DNA of 64,000 nucleotides from an uncultured Pelagibacteraceae bacterium (lineage in GTDB: Bacteria; Pseudomonadota; Alphaproteobacteria; Pelagibacterales; Pelagibacteraceae): positions 62,001-126,000 of the forward strand of contig CACNXC010000003.1 in the NCBI GenBank assembly GCA_902624315.1, written 5' to 3'. Under the pieces are notes generated by a model. That model had not been told where the DNA came from, made no database searches, and worked only from the letters and a program-made list of their open reading frames with translations. Positions 8,203 to 18,114 of this stretch are shown piece after piece (position 1 is the first letter of the stretch; every line of letters starts with the position of its first letter). A program made the translations under genes and the position numbers.

Positions 8203-8949
8203 ATGAGATCAGACCAAAATATTCTAGTGAAGTTAAATAAAGCTGGTTTTAGTTTAAATAATAAATGGCTTGTTCAAGGAGTATCATTACAAGTTGAAAA
8301 AGGTAAAATAGTTACTCTTATTGGTCCAAATGGATCTGGAAAAAGTACAACAGCTAAAATTGCTTTAGGTATTTACAAAAAGATTGATGGTTCAGTTGAA
8401 AAATACACGAATAAAGTTGGATATGTTCCACAAAAAATTACAATAGATTGGACACTGCCACTAAGAGTAAATGATTTTATGGTGCTAACTGAAAGTCTCA
8501 ATAAAGAAACTATAGATGAAGCTCTTTCTCTGACTGGTGTTATTCACCTTAAAGATAAAAATTTAGGTGACTTATCTGGTGGAGAATTCCAAAGAGTACT
8601 ACTTGCAAGAGCTATTTCAAAAAAACCAGAATTATTGGTACTGGACGAACCAGTTCAAGGGGTAGACTTTACAGGTGAAATTGCTTTATACGAACTTATT
8701 AAGAAAATTTCTGATGAATTGAATTGTGGTATCTTGTTAATATCTCACGACTTACATACTGTAATGAGTGCTACAGATCATGTTGTTTGTTTAAATGGGC
8801 ATGTATGTTGTTCAGGTTCTCCAATGGATGTTGCAAAAAATAATGAATATAAAGCTTTATTTGGTGAGCAAGCATCTCAAATTTTATCAAGATATGAACA
8901 TAGACATGATCATGTCCACACCAGTGAAGGTGAAATAAAGAAAAACTAA
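8203..8949 (+). CDS. znuC: Zinc ABC transporter ATP-binding protein
   Basis: A 248-residue ABC ATPase. Walker A GPNGSGKST is at 41-49, the signature LSGGE at 124-128, Walker B LLVLDEP at 144-150, and the switch His is in LLISHDLH. It powers zinc import through ZnuB. The C-terminus carries a short His-rich tail (EHRHDHVH, about 232-239) of the kind seen in several ZnuC proteins. The stop is immediately followed by the znuB ATG, so translation is coupled. It is divergent from znuA across the Zur boxes. Confidence 0.95.
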   Translation: MRSDQNILVKLNKAGFSLNNKWLVQGVSLQVEKGKIVTLIGPNGSGKSTTAKIALGIYKKIDGSVEKYTNKVGYVPQKITIDWTLPLRVNDFMVLTESLNKETIDEALSLTGVIHLKDKNLGDLSGGEFQRVLLARAISKKPELLVLDEPVQGVDFTGEIALYELIKKISDELNCGILLISHDLHTVMSATDHVVCLNGHVCCSGSPMDVAKNNEYKALFGEQASQILSRYEHRHDHVHTSEGEIKKN

Positions 8950-9753
8950 ATGTTTGATGATTTTTTTATAAGAGCTTTGGTGGCCGGAATTGGCGTTGCG
9001 ATTGTAACGGGACCTCTTGGTTGTTTTGTTATTTGGCGAAGACTTTCATATTTTGGTGATACCCTATCTCACTCTGCGTTACTCGGTGTTACCCTTGCTT
9101 ATTCCATGGAATTTAATATAGCATTTTCTGTATTTATTATCTCTTCTTTAATAGCCTTAACTTTAATACAACTCCAAAAAAGAACCAATTTACCAGGTGA
9201 TGCTTTACTTGGTCTCTTGGCTCACTCATCGTTAGCTGTAGGACTAGTAGTTATAGGTTTTTTATCATTTATTAGATTTGATATTATGGGATTATTATTT
9301 GGAGATATATTAGCTGTTACTGTTGACGACCTGTTAATTATATGGATCGGAGGAGCATTAATCCTCTTAGTTTTAAAATTAATTTGGAAACCTTTGTTTG
9401 CATCGACTGTTAATTATGAATTGGCAGAAGCTGAAGGATTAAATCCTGATAGAGCTAAAGCTATATTTACAATCTTAATGGCAGCAATCATCGCAATATC
9501 AATTAAGATGGTTGGCTTATTATTAATCACTGGAATGTTAATTATACCAGCTGCAATGGCTAGAAATATCTCTTCTAGTCCCCAGAAAATGGTAATGTAT
9601 TCAATTATAGGTGGATTATTATCTGTGATTTTAGGATTATTTTCCTCACTAGAATTTAATACTGCCTCTGGACCTTCAATTATAGCAGCCTCTTTATTTC
9701 TATTTATTTTATCGCTTCTGAACATAAAGCAATCGATTAAATTGAAAAATTAA
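8950..9753 (+). CDS. znuB: Zinc ABC transporter permease
   Basis: A 267-residue ABC-3 family inner-membrane permease with about eight hydrophobic segments. Features include RRLSYFGDTLSHSALLG near residues 29-45 and the coupling-helix stretch near AEAEGLNPDRAK. It forms the zinc channel with ZnuC. It begins directly after the znuC stop and is followed by zur after 15 bases, giving a znuC-znuB-zur operon. Confidence 0.95.
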   Translation: MFDDFFIRALVAGIGVAIVTGPLGCFVIWRRLSYFGDTLSHSALLGVTLAYSMEFNIAFSVFIISSLIALTLIQLQKRTNLPGDALLGLLAHSSLAVGLVVIGFLSFIRFDIMGLLFGDILAVTVDDLLIIWIGGALILLVLKLIWKPLFASTVNYELAEAEGLNPDRAKAIFTILMAAIIAISIKMVGLLLITGMLIIPAAMARNISSSPQKMVMYSIIGGLLSVILGLFSSLEFNTASGPSIIAASLFLFILSLLNIKQSIKLKN

Positions 9754-9768
9754 TGAGGAACCGTTAGA

Positions 9769-10161
9769 ATGGATAAAATGCAAAATCTTTCAAAAAATCA
9801 GCAAATCATTTTTGATTTAATTGATAAATCATCTGAACCAATGAAAGCTTATTCAATACTACATAATGTTCAAAAAAAAGGTATTAAAGCTCCGTTACAA
9901 GTTTATAGAGCGCTGGATAAGTTAGTTGAAATAGGAAAAATTCATAAAATTGAGAGTCGAAATGCCTTTATTGCATGTCATAATTCAAGTTGCCAGGTAT
10001 CAAAAGCTACTGCATTTTCAATCTGTGAGATCTGTGAAAAAGTAACAGAAATAAGCAGTGCAAGCCTTTCTAAATACTTAACTAATTTCAAAGACAAAGA
10101 TGGTATGAAATATAGTAAATACAATCTTGAGTTTTTTGGATTATGTAAAAAGTGTAGATAA
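9769..10161 (+). CDS. zur: Fur-family zinc-responsive repressor
   Basis: A 130-residue Fur-superfamily protein. An N-terminal winged helix (residues about 5-75, with LQVYRALDKLVEIGKIHKIES) is followed by a short metal-binding domain with two CxxC pairs (CEIC and CKKC) for structural zinc. The usual His-rich site before the first CxxC is reduced to ACHNSSCQ. Position at the end of the znuCB operon and the palindromes upstream of znuC indicate zinc-dependent repression of znuA and znuCB-zur, including itself. A GAGG ribosome site lies before the ATG. Confidence 0.9.
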   Translation: MDKMQNLSKNQQIIFDLIDKSSEPMKAYSILHNVQKKGIKAPLQVYRALDKLVEIGKIHKIESRNAFIACHNSSCQVSKATAFSICEICEKVTEISSASLSKYLTNFKDKDGMKYSKYNLEFFGLCKKCR

Positions 10162-10205
10162 GTTATTATCTAAAATCTAAATAAAACGAGCTGAAAGGAA
10201 AACGT

Positions 10206-10427
10206 ATGTTTATTAAGAAGTATCTTAAATGGATAAGTACATTTCTAGTTTTAGTTGGTATTCTATTAACAAATCTAAATATATATCCTTTAAATATTTA
10301 TTTTCATGGATTGGGAGTTGTTGGATGGACTATAGCTGGATTTATTAGTAAAGATAAAGCAATACTAACTAATTTTGGATTACAAATACCATTATTTTTA
10401 ATAGGAATTTATAAAATTATTATCTAG
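10206..10427 (+). CDS. Small three-helix membrane protein, function unknown
   Basis: A 73-residue very hydrophobic protein with about three membrane segments (residues roughly 8-25, 30-48, 55-72) and few charges. No family was recognised with confidence. A purine-rich ribosome site (GAAAGGAAAA) precedes the ATG. Its TAG stop overlaps the GTG start of the aquaporin-family gene (TAGTG), so the two are translationally coupled and may act together. It begins 44 bases after zur. Confidence 0.75.
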   Translation: MFIKKYLKWISTFLVLVGILLTNLNIYPLNIYFHGLGVVGWTIAGFISKDKAILTNFGLQIPLFLIGIYKIII

Positions 10428-11077
10428 TGAAAAATACAAACAAAATATTTCTAGGTGAATTTATTGGTAGTAGCTTTTTAGTGATGGTTATTGTTGGATC
10501 TGGAATAATGGCTGAAAATCTCACAAATGATAATGCTTTAAGATTAACAGCTAATACACTTGCAACTGGAGCTGGTCTATTCGTTTTAATAACTGCTTTT
10601 GCAAATACTTCAGGTGCACATTTTAATCCCTTTGTGAGTTTAACGATGTTTTTAAGAAAAAAAATCAATGGAAAACTTCTGATCACATATATTCCTGCCC
10701 AAATACTTGGTTGTTTGCTAGGTGTTATGTTGGCTAATGTTTTTTTTGAACACGATATTCTTGAGTTATCGACAAAAAATAGAGATGGCTTTCATATTTT
10801 CTTATCTGAAATAATTGCTACTTTTGGTTTAATTTTTATTATTTTTGCTACTCAAAAAGATGGTAAAATAACAATAGCTGCAAGTGTAGCAACATATATT
10901 ATGGCTGGTTATTGGTTCACATCGTCAACATCTTTTGCGAATCCAGCTGTTGCAATAGCTAGAACTTTTACTGATTCTTTTACAGGTATTAATTATTTGA
11001 ATACGCCTACATATATTTTAGCTGAATTTTTGGGAGCTCTAATAGCTGTATATTTTATTAAGAAATTAATTAAATAA
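10427..11077 (+). CDS. MIP/aquaporin-family channel
   Basis: A 216-residue six-helix major intrinsic protein. The two half-helix motifs are recognisable: GAHFNPFVS (about 65-73, NPF in place of NPA) and SFANPAVAIAR (intact NPA). The FANPAVxIAR form is found in alphaproteobacterial aquaporins such as AqpS-like proteins, some of which pass arsenite or small polyols. No arsenic genes are nearby, so the substrate is unknown. It starts with GTG overlapping the upstream stop. Confidence 0.88.
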   Translation: MKNTNKIFLGEFIGSSFLVMVIVGSGIMAENLTNDNALRLTANTLATGAGLFVLITAFANTSGAHFNPFVSLTMFLRKKINGKLLITYIPAQILGCLLGVMLANVFFEHDILELSTKNRDGFHIFLSEIIATFGLIFIIFATQKDGKITIAASVATYIMAGYWFTSSTSFANPAVAIARTFTDSFTGINYLNTPTYILAEFLGALIAVYFIKKLIK

Positions 11078-11137
11078 ATACAACTTTATTAAAAAAAAAT
11101 ATTTAAAAGTAGACATCAATATTTAATAGTTTATTAA

Positions 11138-11166
11138 TTGACGAATCTCCCCTCTGATTCTAATAT
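11138..11166 (+). promoter_or_regulatory. Candidate sigma-70 promoter for the PiT-like permease
   Basis: TTGACG at 11138-11143 and TAATAT at 11161-11166 are separated by exactly 17 bases, one of the better promoter matches in the window. Transcription would begin near 11173, giving a leader of about 90 bases that contains a small hairpin (ATTCT / AGAAT around 11173-11187) and an unusually strong AAGGAG ribosome site at 11254-11259. The rest of the 187-base gap 11078-11264 shows no reading frame. Confidence 0.55.
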
Positions 11167-11264
11167 TATTTTATTCTTTTATAGAATTATTTTTATTCTC
11201 ACATTACATAGCTCTTAAGTCATGAATCGATAGGAACCGAAAACAATAATATAAAGGAGATAAA

Positions 11265-12230
11265 ATGGATATGACTTTAGTTTACACGGTCATAGGGTTT
11301 GCCCTTGCCGGATATAGCGTAATCGCTAACGACTCAATTCAAACACTAGGTACTTTTATAGCTTCAAAAAAGAAGTGGTTTAAATGGTATACTCTTGCAG
11401 GATCTGCATCAGCTGTTATGATTATTGCGTTAGCATGGGGATGGTATTCGTATGATGGTGATATTTCTTATGGAAGATTAACTAGAATACCTTATAAAGA
11501 AATTCAATGGTATCACGCAGTAGCGCCTGCAATACTGTTATTATTAACAAGAATTGGAATACCAGTTTCAACTACCTTTTTAGTTCTTTCAGCATTTGCC
11601 TCAACGGTTGTGCTTGAAAAAATGCTTATGAAAAGCGTCGTTGGTTATGGTTTAGCAGCAATGGTTGCTTATATTGCCTGGATTGCTGTCTCTAAATTCA
11701 TTAATGAGAAATTTGATGAAGTAGATGAAAAATGGGTAGGCTTCTGGAGAAATAGTGTTTGGATTTCTTCTGGTTGGTTATGGTGGGTGTGGTTGTCTCA
11801 CGACGTGGCTAATATTGCCGTTTATCTACCTAGACAATTGGATTTAACATTGCTTTTAATAGTAATGGGTTACTTTACAGCACTGTTATTCTATATTTTC
11901 TACATTCAAGGTGGACCAATTCAAAAAGTTGTTCTTGAAAAAACAGGAACTAGATATGCAAGATCAGCGACAATTATTAATGTAATTTATGCTGGTGTCT
12001 TATTCTACTTTAAAGAACTAAACGATTTACCTATGTCTACGACATGGGTTTTTGTTGGTTTATTATGTGGAAGAGAACTTGCTATAGCTACCATGAACAA
12101 AGAATATAAGTTAGGTTACGTCTTTCCATTAATTGGAAAAGATTTCCTAAAAATGGTATTCGGCTTAACTGTTTCAGTAGGTATAGTGCTTGCAATACAT
12201 TATGTAATAATACCAAACAATTGGTTTTAA
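11265..12230 (+). CDS. PiT-superfamily permease (inorganic phosphate transporter-like), substrate unknown
   Basis: A 321-residue membrane protein with about eight to ten hydrophobic segments and an internal duplication. Both halves carry the PiT pattern in altered form: IANDSIQTLGT then GIPVSTTFLVLSAF in the first half, and SHDVANIAV then LPMSTTWVFVGLLCGRE in the second. In PiT phosphate carriers these are G-x-N-D-x-A-N and P-x-S-T-T-H. The family therefore looks right, but key residues differ (Asn to His in the second half, H missing after STT), so the substrate may not be phosphate. It has its own promoter and a strong AAGGAG site. Confidence 0.8.
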   Translation: MDMTLVYTVIGFALAGYSVIANDSIQTLGTFIASKKKWFKWYTLAGSASAVMIIALAWGWYSYDGDISYGRLTRIPYKEIQWYHAVAPAILLLLTRIGIPVSTTFLVLSAFASTVVLEKMLMKSVVGYGLAAMVAYIAWIAVSKFINEKFDEVDEKWVGFWRNSVWISSGWLWWVWLSHDVANIAVYLPRQLDLTLLLIVMGYFTALLFYIFYIQGGPIQKVVLEKTGTRYARSATIINVIYAGVLFYFKELNDLPMSTTWVFVGLLCGRELAIATMNKEYKLGYVFPLIGKDFLKMVFGLTVSVGIVLAIHYVIIPNNWF

Positions 12231-12241
12231 ATATATTTTTG

Positions 12242-12269
12242 TGGTCGTGTTAATTATTTAACACGGCCA
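12242..12269. terminator. Hairpin between convergent PiT-like and manC genes
   Basis: Twelve-base arms (TGGTCGTGTTAA and TTAACACGGCCA, one wobble or mismatch) flank a TTAT loop. The loop holds the manC stop codon and the right arm codes its last residues. There is no U-run on either side, so it is not a textbook intrinsic terminator; it may end or protect both convergent transcripts. Confidence 0.5.
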
Positions 12270-13444
12270 TATATGTCTTGATATCTAACTATATCAGTTT
12301 CTTTTAAAATTGAACCTACTTGAGCTTCAATAATTTTTACTGGTTTTTTGTAGGGATTTTCTATTCTATGGATTGCACCTAATGGAATAAAAATAGTTTC
12401 ATCAGGTTTCATAGTGAAATATTTCTTATTTAAAGTAATTTTAGGTTTACCATGAGTAACTACCCAATGTTCAGCTCTATGATGATGTTTTTGAAGACTT
12501 AATATACCTTTAGGTTTTACATATAATTCTTTAATTAAGAATTCCTTACCATTAAATAGATTTACATAACTACCCCAAGGTCTATGAAATACATTCTTCT
12601 TTTTAAAATAATGTCTTTTATTTCGTCCGTACATCTTACAGATTTCTTTCCAAGATCCTAAATCAGACCAAGGAATATCTAATTTGATAGCGTTTATATC
12701 TTTAGTTTTTTCTAATATTGCATAGTCAAAAGACTTAGCTGTTGCTTTAGTGAATGCTTGTTTATTTAAATAGTACACATTACTTTTATATTTTGCTTTT
12801 GTTACAGCTTTGTTGCAATTTCGGTAAATATTTGGTTGGTATTTCTTAAAATTATTAATAATTGAGTCTTTTCTCAAATAAAACATTCCAGAATTCCAAT
12901 AACCTTTTTTACTAATTATTTGTTTAGCTTTAGCCACTTTTGGTTTTTCTACAAATCTAGAGACTTTATAATTTTTTGTTAAAAAATAGCCAAATTCACT
13001 TGAGGGCATTGTAGGCTTAATTCCAAAGATAAAAATATTGTTTTGAGTAAGTTTCTTTTGATTTTTTTTGATAGCTTTATTGAATAAACCAACTTTTTCT
13101 ATCAAATGATCAGCAGCCAAAAACATTAATGGTTGTTCGTTTGGAATGTCTTTAATTAAAGCCGTACTTAATATAGCGGGTGCAGTATTTCTTTTTGCTG
13201 GCTCTAAAACTATCTTGAATTTTCTTATTTTGTGTTTTTTTAAATGTTGTTTAACTTGTCTTAAATATTTTGCATTAGTGCTTATAATTGGTGCATCATA
13301 TATAGAGGCTTTAACTCTCTCTAAAGTTTTACCCAATAAAGTCCAATTACCAAAATCAATAAATTGTTTTGCTTGGTGCTTTTTAGCTTTTGGCCAAAGT
13401 CTTGTTCCGGCGCCACCACATAAAATAACTGGGCGAATTTTCAT
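12254..13444 (-). CDS. manC: Mannose-1-phosphate guanylyltransferase with cupin (phosphomannose isomerase-like) domain
   Basis: A 396-residue two-domain protein. The N-terminal nucleotidyltransferase begins with PVILCGGAGTRLWP (5-18) and contains FVEKP and NSGMFYLR. The C-terminal cupin has KGILSLQKHHHRAEHW with metal-binding histidines. It makes GDP-mannose from mannose-1-phosphate, and the cupin half may isomerise mannose-6-phosphate, feeding surface polysaccharide synthesis. It is 60-80 residues shorter than typical bifunctional ManC, mainly in the middle. It overlaps the ilvD stop by one base and is the last gene of valS-ilvD-manC. Confidence 0.9.
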   Translation of the reverse strand: MKIRPVILCGGAGTRLWPKAKKHQAKQFIDFGNWTLLGKTLERVKASIYDAPIISTNAKYLRQVKQHLKKHKIRKFKIVLEPAKRNTAPAILSTALIKDIPNEQPLMFLAADHLIEKVGLFNKAIKKNQKKLTQNNIFIFGIKPTMPSSEFGYFLTKNYKVSRFVEKPKVAKAKQIISKKGYWNSGMFYLRKDSIINNFKKYQPNIYRNCNKAVTKAKYKSNVYYLNKQAFTKATAKSFDYAILEKTKDINAIKLDIPWSDLGSWKEICKMYGRNKRHYFKKKNVFHRPWGSYVNLFNGKEFLIKELYVKPKGILSLQKHHHRAEHWVVTHGKPKITLNKKYFTMKPDETIFIPLGAIHRIENPYKKPVKIIEAQVGSILKETDIVRYQDIYGRVK

Positions 13445-15162
13445 TAAATTTTTGAATATTCCTTAACTTCTTTTTTCTTACCAGGATGAGTTGGGGCTCC
13501 TAAACTTGCTGGTCCAACTGTTTGAGCATATTTCCAAAGAGTTCCTGAGCCAAAATCAGATTTTCTAGCCTTCCATTTTCTTCTTCTTGAAGCCAATTGT
13601 GATTTAGTTAAACGAACATTAATTGTTCCCTTTTTAGCATCAATATCAATTAAATCTCCATTTCGTAAAAGCGCGATCGGTCCACCTAAAGCAGCTTCTG
13701 GTCCTACATGGCCTACACAAAATCCCCGAGTTGCTCCAGAGAAACGTCCATCAGTTATTAAGGCAACTTTTTCTCCTTTACCTTGACCATAAATTGCACC
13801 TGTTGTTGAAAGCATTTCTCTCATACCTGGTCCACCAACCGGTCCTTCATATCTAATAATGATTACATCACCATCTTTGTATTTTCTACTTTGCACTGCT
13901 CTCATTGCGCTTTCTTCATTATCAAAACACCTTGCTCTCCCCGAAAATTGTAATTTTTTAAGTCCGGCAATTTTAACAATTCCACCTTCTGGAGCTAAAT
14001 TTCCTTTAAGTCCCACAACTCCACCATCTGGTGATAATGGTTTATCATAAGCTCTTAAAACTTTTTGTTTAGGATTAAATTTTATTCCTTTTAAATTTTC
14101 TTTCATTGTTTTGCCCGTAACGGTCATGCAATTTCCATGAATGTATCCACCATCATAAAGAGTTTTTAAAAGCATTGGTACACCACCCGCTAACCACATA
14201 TCTTTAGCAACATATTTTCCACCTGGTTTTAAATCTGCAAGATATGGAGTTCTTTTAAATATTTTTGCAACATCCATTAGGTCAAATTTTATTCCAGCTT
14301 CATTTGCAATTGCTGGTAAATGTAATGCTGCATTGGTTGAACCTCCAGTTGCAGCAACAATTGTTGCGGCATTTTCTAATGCTTTTCTTGTAACGATATC
14401 TCTTGGTTTAATTTTTTTAGCTAATAATTCCATAACCATTCGACCACTTGCTTTTGCATATTTATCTCTTTCCTCATATGGAGCTGGTGTTCCTGCCGAA
14501 TAAGGTAATGCCAAACCGATTGCTTCTGAAACACATGCCATAGTATTAGCTGTAAACTGACCACCACACGCACCCGCTGTAGGACAAGCTACTAATTCTA
14601 ATTTTCTTAATTCTTTTGCAGACATTTGACCTGATGAATGTTTTCCAACCGCCTCAAAAACATCAACTACAGTTACATCTTTACCTTTATATTTTCCCGG
14701 AAGGATTGAGCCGCCATATATAAATACACTTGGCACATTTAATCTAACCATAGACATCATTAATCCTGGTAAAGATTTGTCACAACCTGCGATACCTACT
14801 AATGCATCATAACAATGACCTCTTACAGTTAATTCAGCACTATCAGCTATGACTTCTCTTGAAATTAAAGACGATTTCATTCCTTCATGACCCATCGCAA
14901 TACCATCAGTAACAGTAATTGTGCAAAATTCTCTTGGTGTCCCTCCTGATGCTCTAACCCCCTTTTTAACTGATTGTGCTTGTCGCATGAGGGCAATATT
15001 GCAAGGAGCAGCTTCATTCCAAGTTGATACAACTCCTATAAATGGTTTTGATACATCTTTTTCAGTTTCACCCATTGCATAATAAAAAGATCTATGAGGT
15101 GCTCTATCTGGACCTAAGGATGTATGTCTACTAGGTAATTTTTTCTTATTAAATTTCCGCAT
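13444..15162 (-). CDS. ilvD: Dihydroxy-acid dehydratase
   Basis: A 572-residue IlvD/Edd-family enzyme that dehydrates 2,3-dihydroxy acids in valine, isoleucine and leucine synthesis. The Fe-S cluster cysteines are visible in [19 protein letters not shown] and [12 protein letters not shown]. The C-terminal [18 protein letters not shown] stretch is a family signature. Length is normal. It overlaps valS upstream and manC downstream by one base each. Confidence 0.97.
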   Translation of the reverse strand: MRKFNKKKLPSRHTSLGPDRAPHRSFYYAMGETEKDVSKPFIGVVSTWNEAAPCNIALMRQAQSVKKGVRASGGTPREFCTITVTDGIAMGHEGMKSSLISREVIADSAELTVRGHCYDALVGIAGCDKSLPGLMMSMVRLNVPSVFIYGGSILPGKYKGKDVTVVDVFEAVGKHSSGQMSAKELRKLELVACPTAGACGGQFTANTMACVSEAIGLALPYSAGTPAPYEERDKYAKASGRMVMELLAKKIKPRDIVTRKALENAATIVAATGGSTNAALHLPAIANEAGIKFDLMDVAKIFKRTPYLADLKPGGKYVAKDMWLAGGVPMLLKTLYDGGYIHGNCMTVTGKTMKENLKGIKFNPKQKVLRAYDKPLSPDGGVVGLKGNLAPEGGIVKIAGLKKLQFSGRARCFDNEESAMRAVQSRKYKDGDVIIIRYEGPVGGPGMREMLSTTGAIYGQGKGEKVALITDGRFSGATRGFCVGHVGPEAALGGPIALLRNGDLIDIDAKKGTINVRLTKSQLASRRRKWKARKSDFGSGTLWKYAQTVGPASLGAPTHPGKKKEVKEYSKI

Positions 15163-17789
15163 TATAAACTCTCAATTGTTAAAGATATTTTTTTGATATT
15201 ATCTTTAAGACTACTATAGTTAGTTTTTTCTTGTTCAACAATATTTTTTGGTGCTCTATCTGTAAAGCCTTTGTTAGATAATCGTTGCGAAATCTTATCT
15301 AGTTCATCTTGATATTTATTCTGACGTTTTTGTAAGTTTTCTTTAATCAAATTAAGATCAACATTTTCATCAAAATAAATCTTAAAAATATCCCCAGAAA
15401 TAACGAGTGTTGCAGAGGGTTTATCCTGTTCTTTATCAAAAAAATTATTGATACGACCCAGTTTTTTTAAAATAACATCATTATTATTAACTAATGATTT
15501 GTTTTTTTTAGCAATTTTATTAATTGCAACATCAACAAATGAACCGGGGCTGACATTTAATTCATTTTTAAATGATCTTAATTCAGAGATAATCTTAATA
15601 ATTTTTTCAACTTCTTTAAGAGATTGGTCTTTTTTGATTTTTCCGGTAGGCCAATTTTTATACATAAGGAAATTTTTATTAGACTCATCAAATTTATTCT
15701 TTAACCATATTTCCTCGGTTACAAATGGTATGAAAGGATGAAGCATAACTAATATTTGCTTAAAAACGTAAGCAGAAACTTCTTTTACCTCTGTTTTTGC
15801 CTTTTTATCCTCTGAATAAAGAATTGTTTTAGAAAGCTCAATATACCAGTCACAGTATGAGTGCCATGCAAATTGATAAGCATTTTTTGCTGCCTCATCA
15901 AATCGATAGTCCTCAATATTTTTTTGAATTTTATTTTTAGTTTCTATTAACTCTGAATAGATCCATTTATTGATATTTAATGAGATTTTTGGAACTTTAT
16001 TGGTTTTTTTAAAATCACATTTGTTAGTAATTAAAAAATTATTAGCATTCCATAATTTATTCAAAAAGTTTCTATATCCTTTAACTCTATCTTCTGAAAG
16101 TTTAACGTCAGTTCCTGGAGACGCCATAGAGAGTAAAGTAAAACGTAATGCATCGGCGCTATATTTTTCAATTAGATCTAATGGATCAATAACATTACCT
16201 TTTGACTTAGACATTTTTTGTCCTTTTTCATCTCTTACTAACGCGTGTACATAAATATCTTTGAAGGGTTCTTTATTTAAAAATTCCATACCAAACATAA
16301 TCATTCTAGCTACCCAGAAAAAAATAATATCAAAACCTGTTACTAAAACTGTTGTTGGATAAAATTTCTTTACATAATCTTTTTTATCAGGCCAACCTAA
16401 AGTTGCGAATGGCCATAATCCTGAAGAAAACCATGTATCTAAAACATCAGGATCTCTAGTAAGTTTTACATCTTTTTTATAATGTTTTTTTGCTTGTTTA
16501 ATTGCATCATTTTCATTGATCGCAACAAAAATTTTTTGATCAGGTCCATACCAAGCTGGTATTTGATGTCCCCACCATAATTGTCGTGAAATACACCATG
16601 GTTCAATATTATTCATCCACTGAAAATAAGTTTTAGACCAGTTAGTTGGAAAGAAATTTGTTTTTTTTTTCTTAACAATTTTTTTAGCTTTGATCGCTAA
16701 TTTCTTGGCATCAACAAACCATTGTTCTGTTAAAAAAGGTTCAATTACTGAATTTGATCTATCGCCATATGGAACTTTATTTTTGATATTTTCTTCTTTT
16801 ACAAAAAAATCTTTTTCCTTTAATTCATTTAAGATTTTTTTACGAGCACTAAACCTATCTAAGCCAATATAATCTTTCGGAGCATTATCATTTATTTTTC
16901 CTTCTTCCGTAAAAACATTAATTATTTCTAATTTATTTCTTTGACCAACATCATAGTCATTAAAATCATGTGCTGGCGTGATCTTAAGTGCTCCAGTTCC
17001 CTGCTCTGGATCAGCATAATTATCTTTAATAATTTTTATTTTTCTACCTACGATTGGTATTGTGACAGTTTTGCCAACATAGTTTTTATATCTTTTATCC
17101 TTCGGATTTACCGCAATCGCAGTATCTCCTAGCATTGTCTCAGGTCTCGTTGTGGCAATAGTGATAAATTCTGACGAATTGTCTATTGGGTATCTAATAT
17201 AGTAAATTTTAGAATTCATCTCTCTTTGATCTACTTCCAAATCTGAAATTGCGGTTTTTAAAACAGTGTCCCAATTTACAAGTTTTTCAGCCTTATAAAT
17301 CAATTTTTTTTTATGTAATTCTACAAAAACTTTAACGACTGATTTTGATAAATTTTCATCCATAGTGAATGCATTTCTTGACCAATCACATGAACATCCT
17401 AATTTTTTTAGTTGGTTGATAATAATGTCCCCATATTCATTTTTCCATTCCCATACTTTTTCTATGAATTTTTCTCTACCAAGGTCAATTTTACTTAAAT
17501 TTTCTTTTTCTAATTTTCTCTCAACAAGTGCTTGGGTGGCTATACCTGCATGATCAGTTCCAGGTTGCCATAATGTTTCATAATTATTCATTCGATAATA
17601 ACGAACTAATAAATCTTGAATTGAATTATTTAAAGCATGACCCATATGTAAACTTCCAGTCACATTGGGTGGTGGAATTACAATTGAAAATTTTTTTGAA
17701 TTTTTTTGTGGCTTAAATAATTTGTTTTTTTCCCAATAACCATAAATTTTATCCTCAACTTTTGAATGTATATATTTATCGCTTATCAT
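15162..17789 (-). CDS. valS: Valyl-tRNA synthetase
   Basis: An 875-residue class I synthetase that charges tRNA-Val. The HIGH-type motif is HMGH in [17 protein letters not shown] (about 39-55), the editing domain contains [12 protein letters not shown], and the second signature is [12 protein letters not shown] (near 525). A C-terminal coiled-coil arm is present. It heads the valS-ilvD-manC run, with a 121-base gap separating it from the divergent tRNA-Cys gene. Confidence 0.97.
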   Translation of the reverse strand: MISDKYIHSKVEDKIYGYWEKNKLFKPQKNSKKFSIVIPPPNVTGSLHMGHALNNSIQDLLVRYYRMNNYETLWQPGTDHAGIATQALVERKLEKENLSKIDLGREKFIEKVWEWKNEYGDIIINQLKKLGCSCDWSRNAFTMDENLSKSVVKVFVELHKKKLIYKAEKLVNWDTVLKTAISDLEVDQREMNSKIYYIRYPIDNSSEFITIATTRPETMLGDTAIAVNPKDKRYKNYVGKTVTIPIVGRKIKIIKDNYADPEQGTGALKITPAHDFNDYDVGQRNKLEIINVFTEEGKINDNAPKDYIGLDRFSARKKILNELKEKDFFVKEENIKNKVPYGDRSNSVIEPFLTEQWFVDAKKLAIKAKKIVKKKKTNFFPTNWSKTYFQWMNNIEPWCISRQLWWGHQIPAWYGPDQKIFVAINENDAIKQAKKHYKKDVKLTRDPDVLDTWFSSGLWPFATLGWPDKKDYVKKFYPTTVLVTGFDIIFFWVARMIMFGMEFLNKEPFKDIYVHALVRDEKGQKMSKSKGNVIDPLDLIEKYSADALRFTLLSMASPGTDVKLSEDRVKGYRNFLNKLWNANNFLITNKCDFKKTNKVPKISLNINKWIYSELIETKNKIQKNIEDYRFDEAAKNAYQFAWHSYCDWYIELSKTILYSEDKKAKTEVKEVSAYVFKQILVMLHPFIPFVTEEIWLKNKFDESNKNFLMYKNWPTGKIKKDQSLKEVEKIIKIISELRSFKNELNVSPGSFVDVAINKIAKKNKSLVNNNDVILKKLGRINNFFDKEQDKPSATLVISGDIFKIYFDENVDLNLIKENLQKRQNKYQDELDKISQRLSNKGFTDRAPKNIVEQEKTNYSSLKDNIKKISLTIESL

Positions 17790-17910
17790 GGGTGTTATTA
17801 GTTTATAATTTAATAATTTAAATTAACAATAATCAAATTGGAACGTTATTTAATAGACTAATTGCAAATATTTTATATAAAACTTAGTGTAGCTATCTTC
17901 TAAAACATAT

Positions 17911-17984
17911 GGCAACGTGGCGGAATGGTTACGCAGAGGATTGCAAATCCTTGTATCCCGGTTCGATTCCGGGCGTTGCCTCCA
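17911..17984 (+). tRNA. tRNA-Cys (anticodon GCA)
   Basis: A 74-base cloverleaf. The acceptor stem GGCAACG pairs with CGTTGCC, the anticodon loop is TTGCAAA with GCA, the T-arm has GGTTCGATTCC, the discriminator is U as expected for tRNA-Cys, and CCA is encoded in the DNA. Confidence 0.96.
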
Positions 17985-18034
17985 AAAAAAATCTTGTTTT
18001 AGTGAAAAAAAAAAGTAAGTTGAGATTTAAATAT

Positions 18035-18110
18035 TCCTCGGTAGCTCAGTTGGTAGAGCAGTTGACTGTTAATCAATTGGTCGCAGGTTCGAGTCCTGCC
18101 CGAGGAGCCA
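18035..18110 (+). tRNA. tRNA-Asn (anticodon GTT)
   Basis: A 76-base cloverleaf. The acceptor stem TCCTCGG pairs with CCGAGGA, the D-arm has AGCTCAGTTGGTAGAGC, the anticodon loop is CTGTTAA with GTT, the T-arm has GGTTCGAGTCC, the discriminator is G and CCA is encoded. It lies 50 bases after tRNA-Cys and just 4 bases from the convergent XRE gene. Confidence 0.96.
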
Positions 18111-18114
18111 GAAA

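Noticed and set aside
12254-13444. manC as a truncated pseudogene because of its short length
   Set aside because: Both the nucleotidyltransferase and cupin domains keep their motifs and the frame is intact, so it looks functional.
17911-18110. tRNA-Cys/tRNA-Asn pair next to an XRE regulator as a possible integration site of a mobile element
   Set aside because: No integrase, no duplicated tRNA end and no change in gene character nearby; the XRE gene looks like an ordinary chromosomal regulator.
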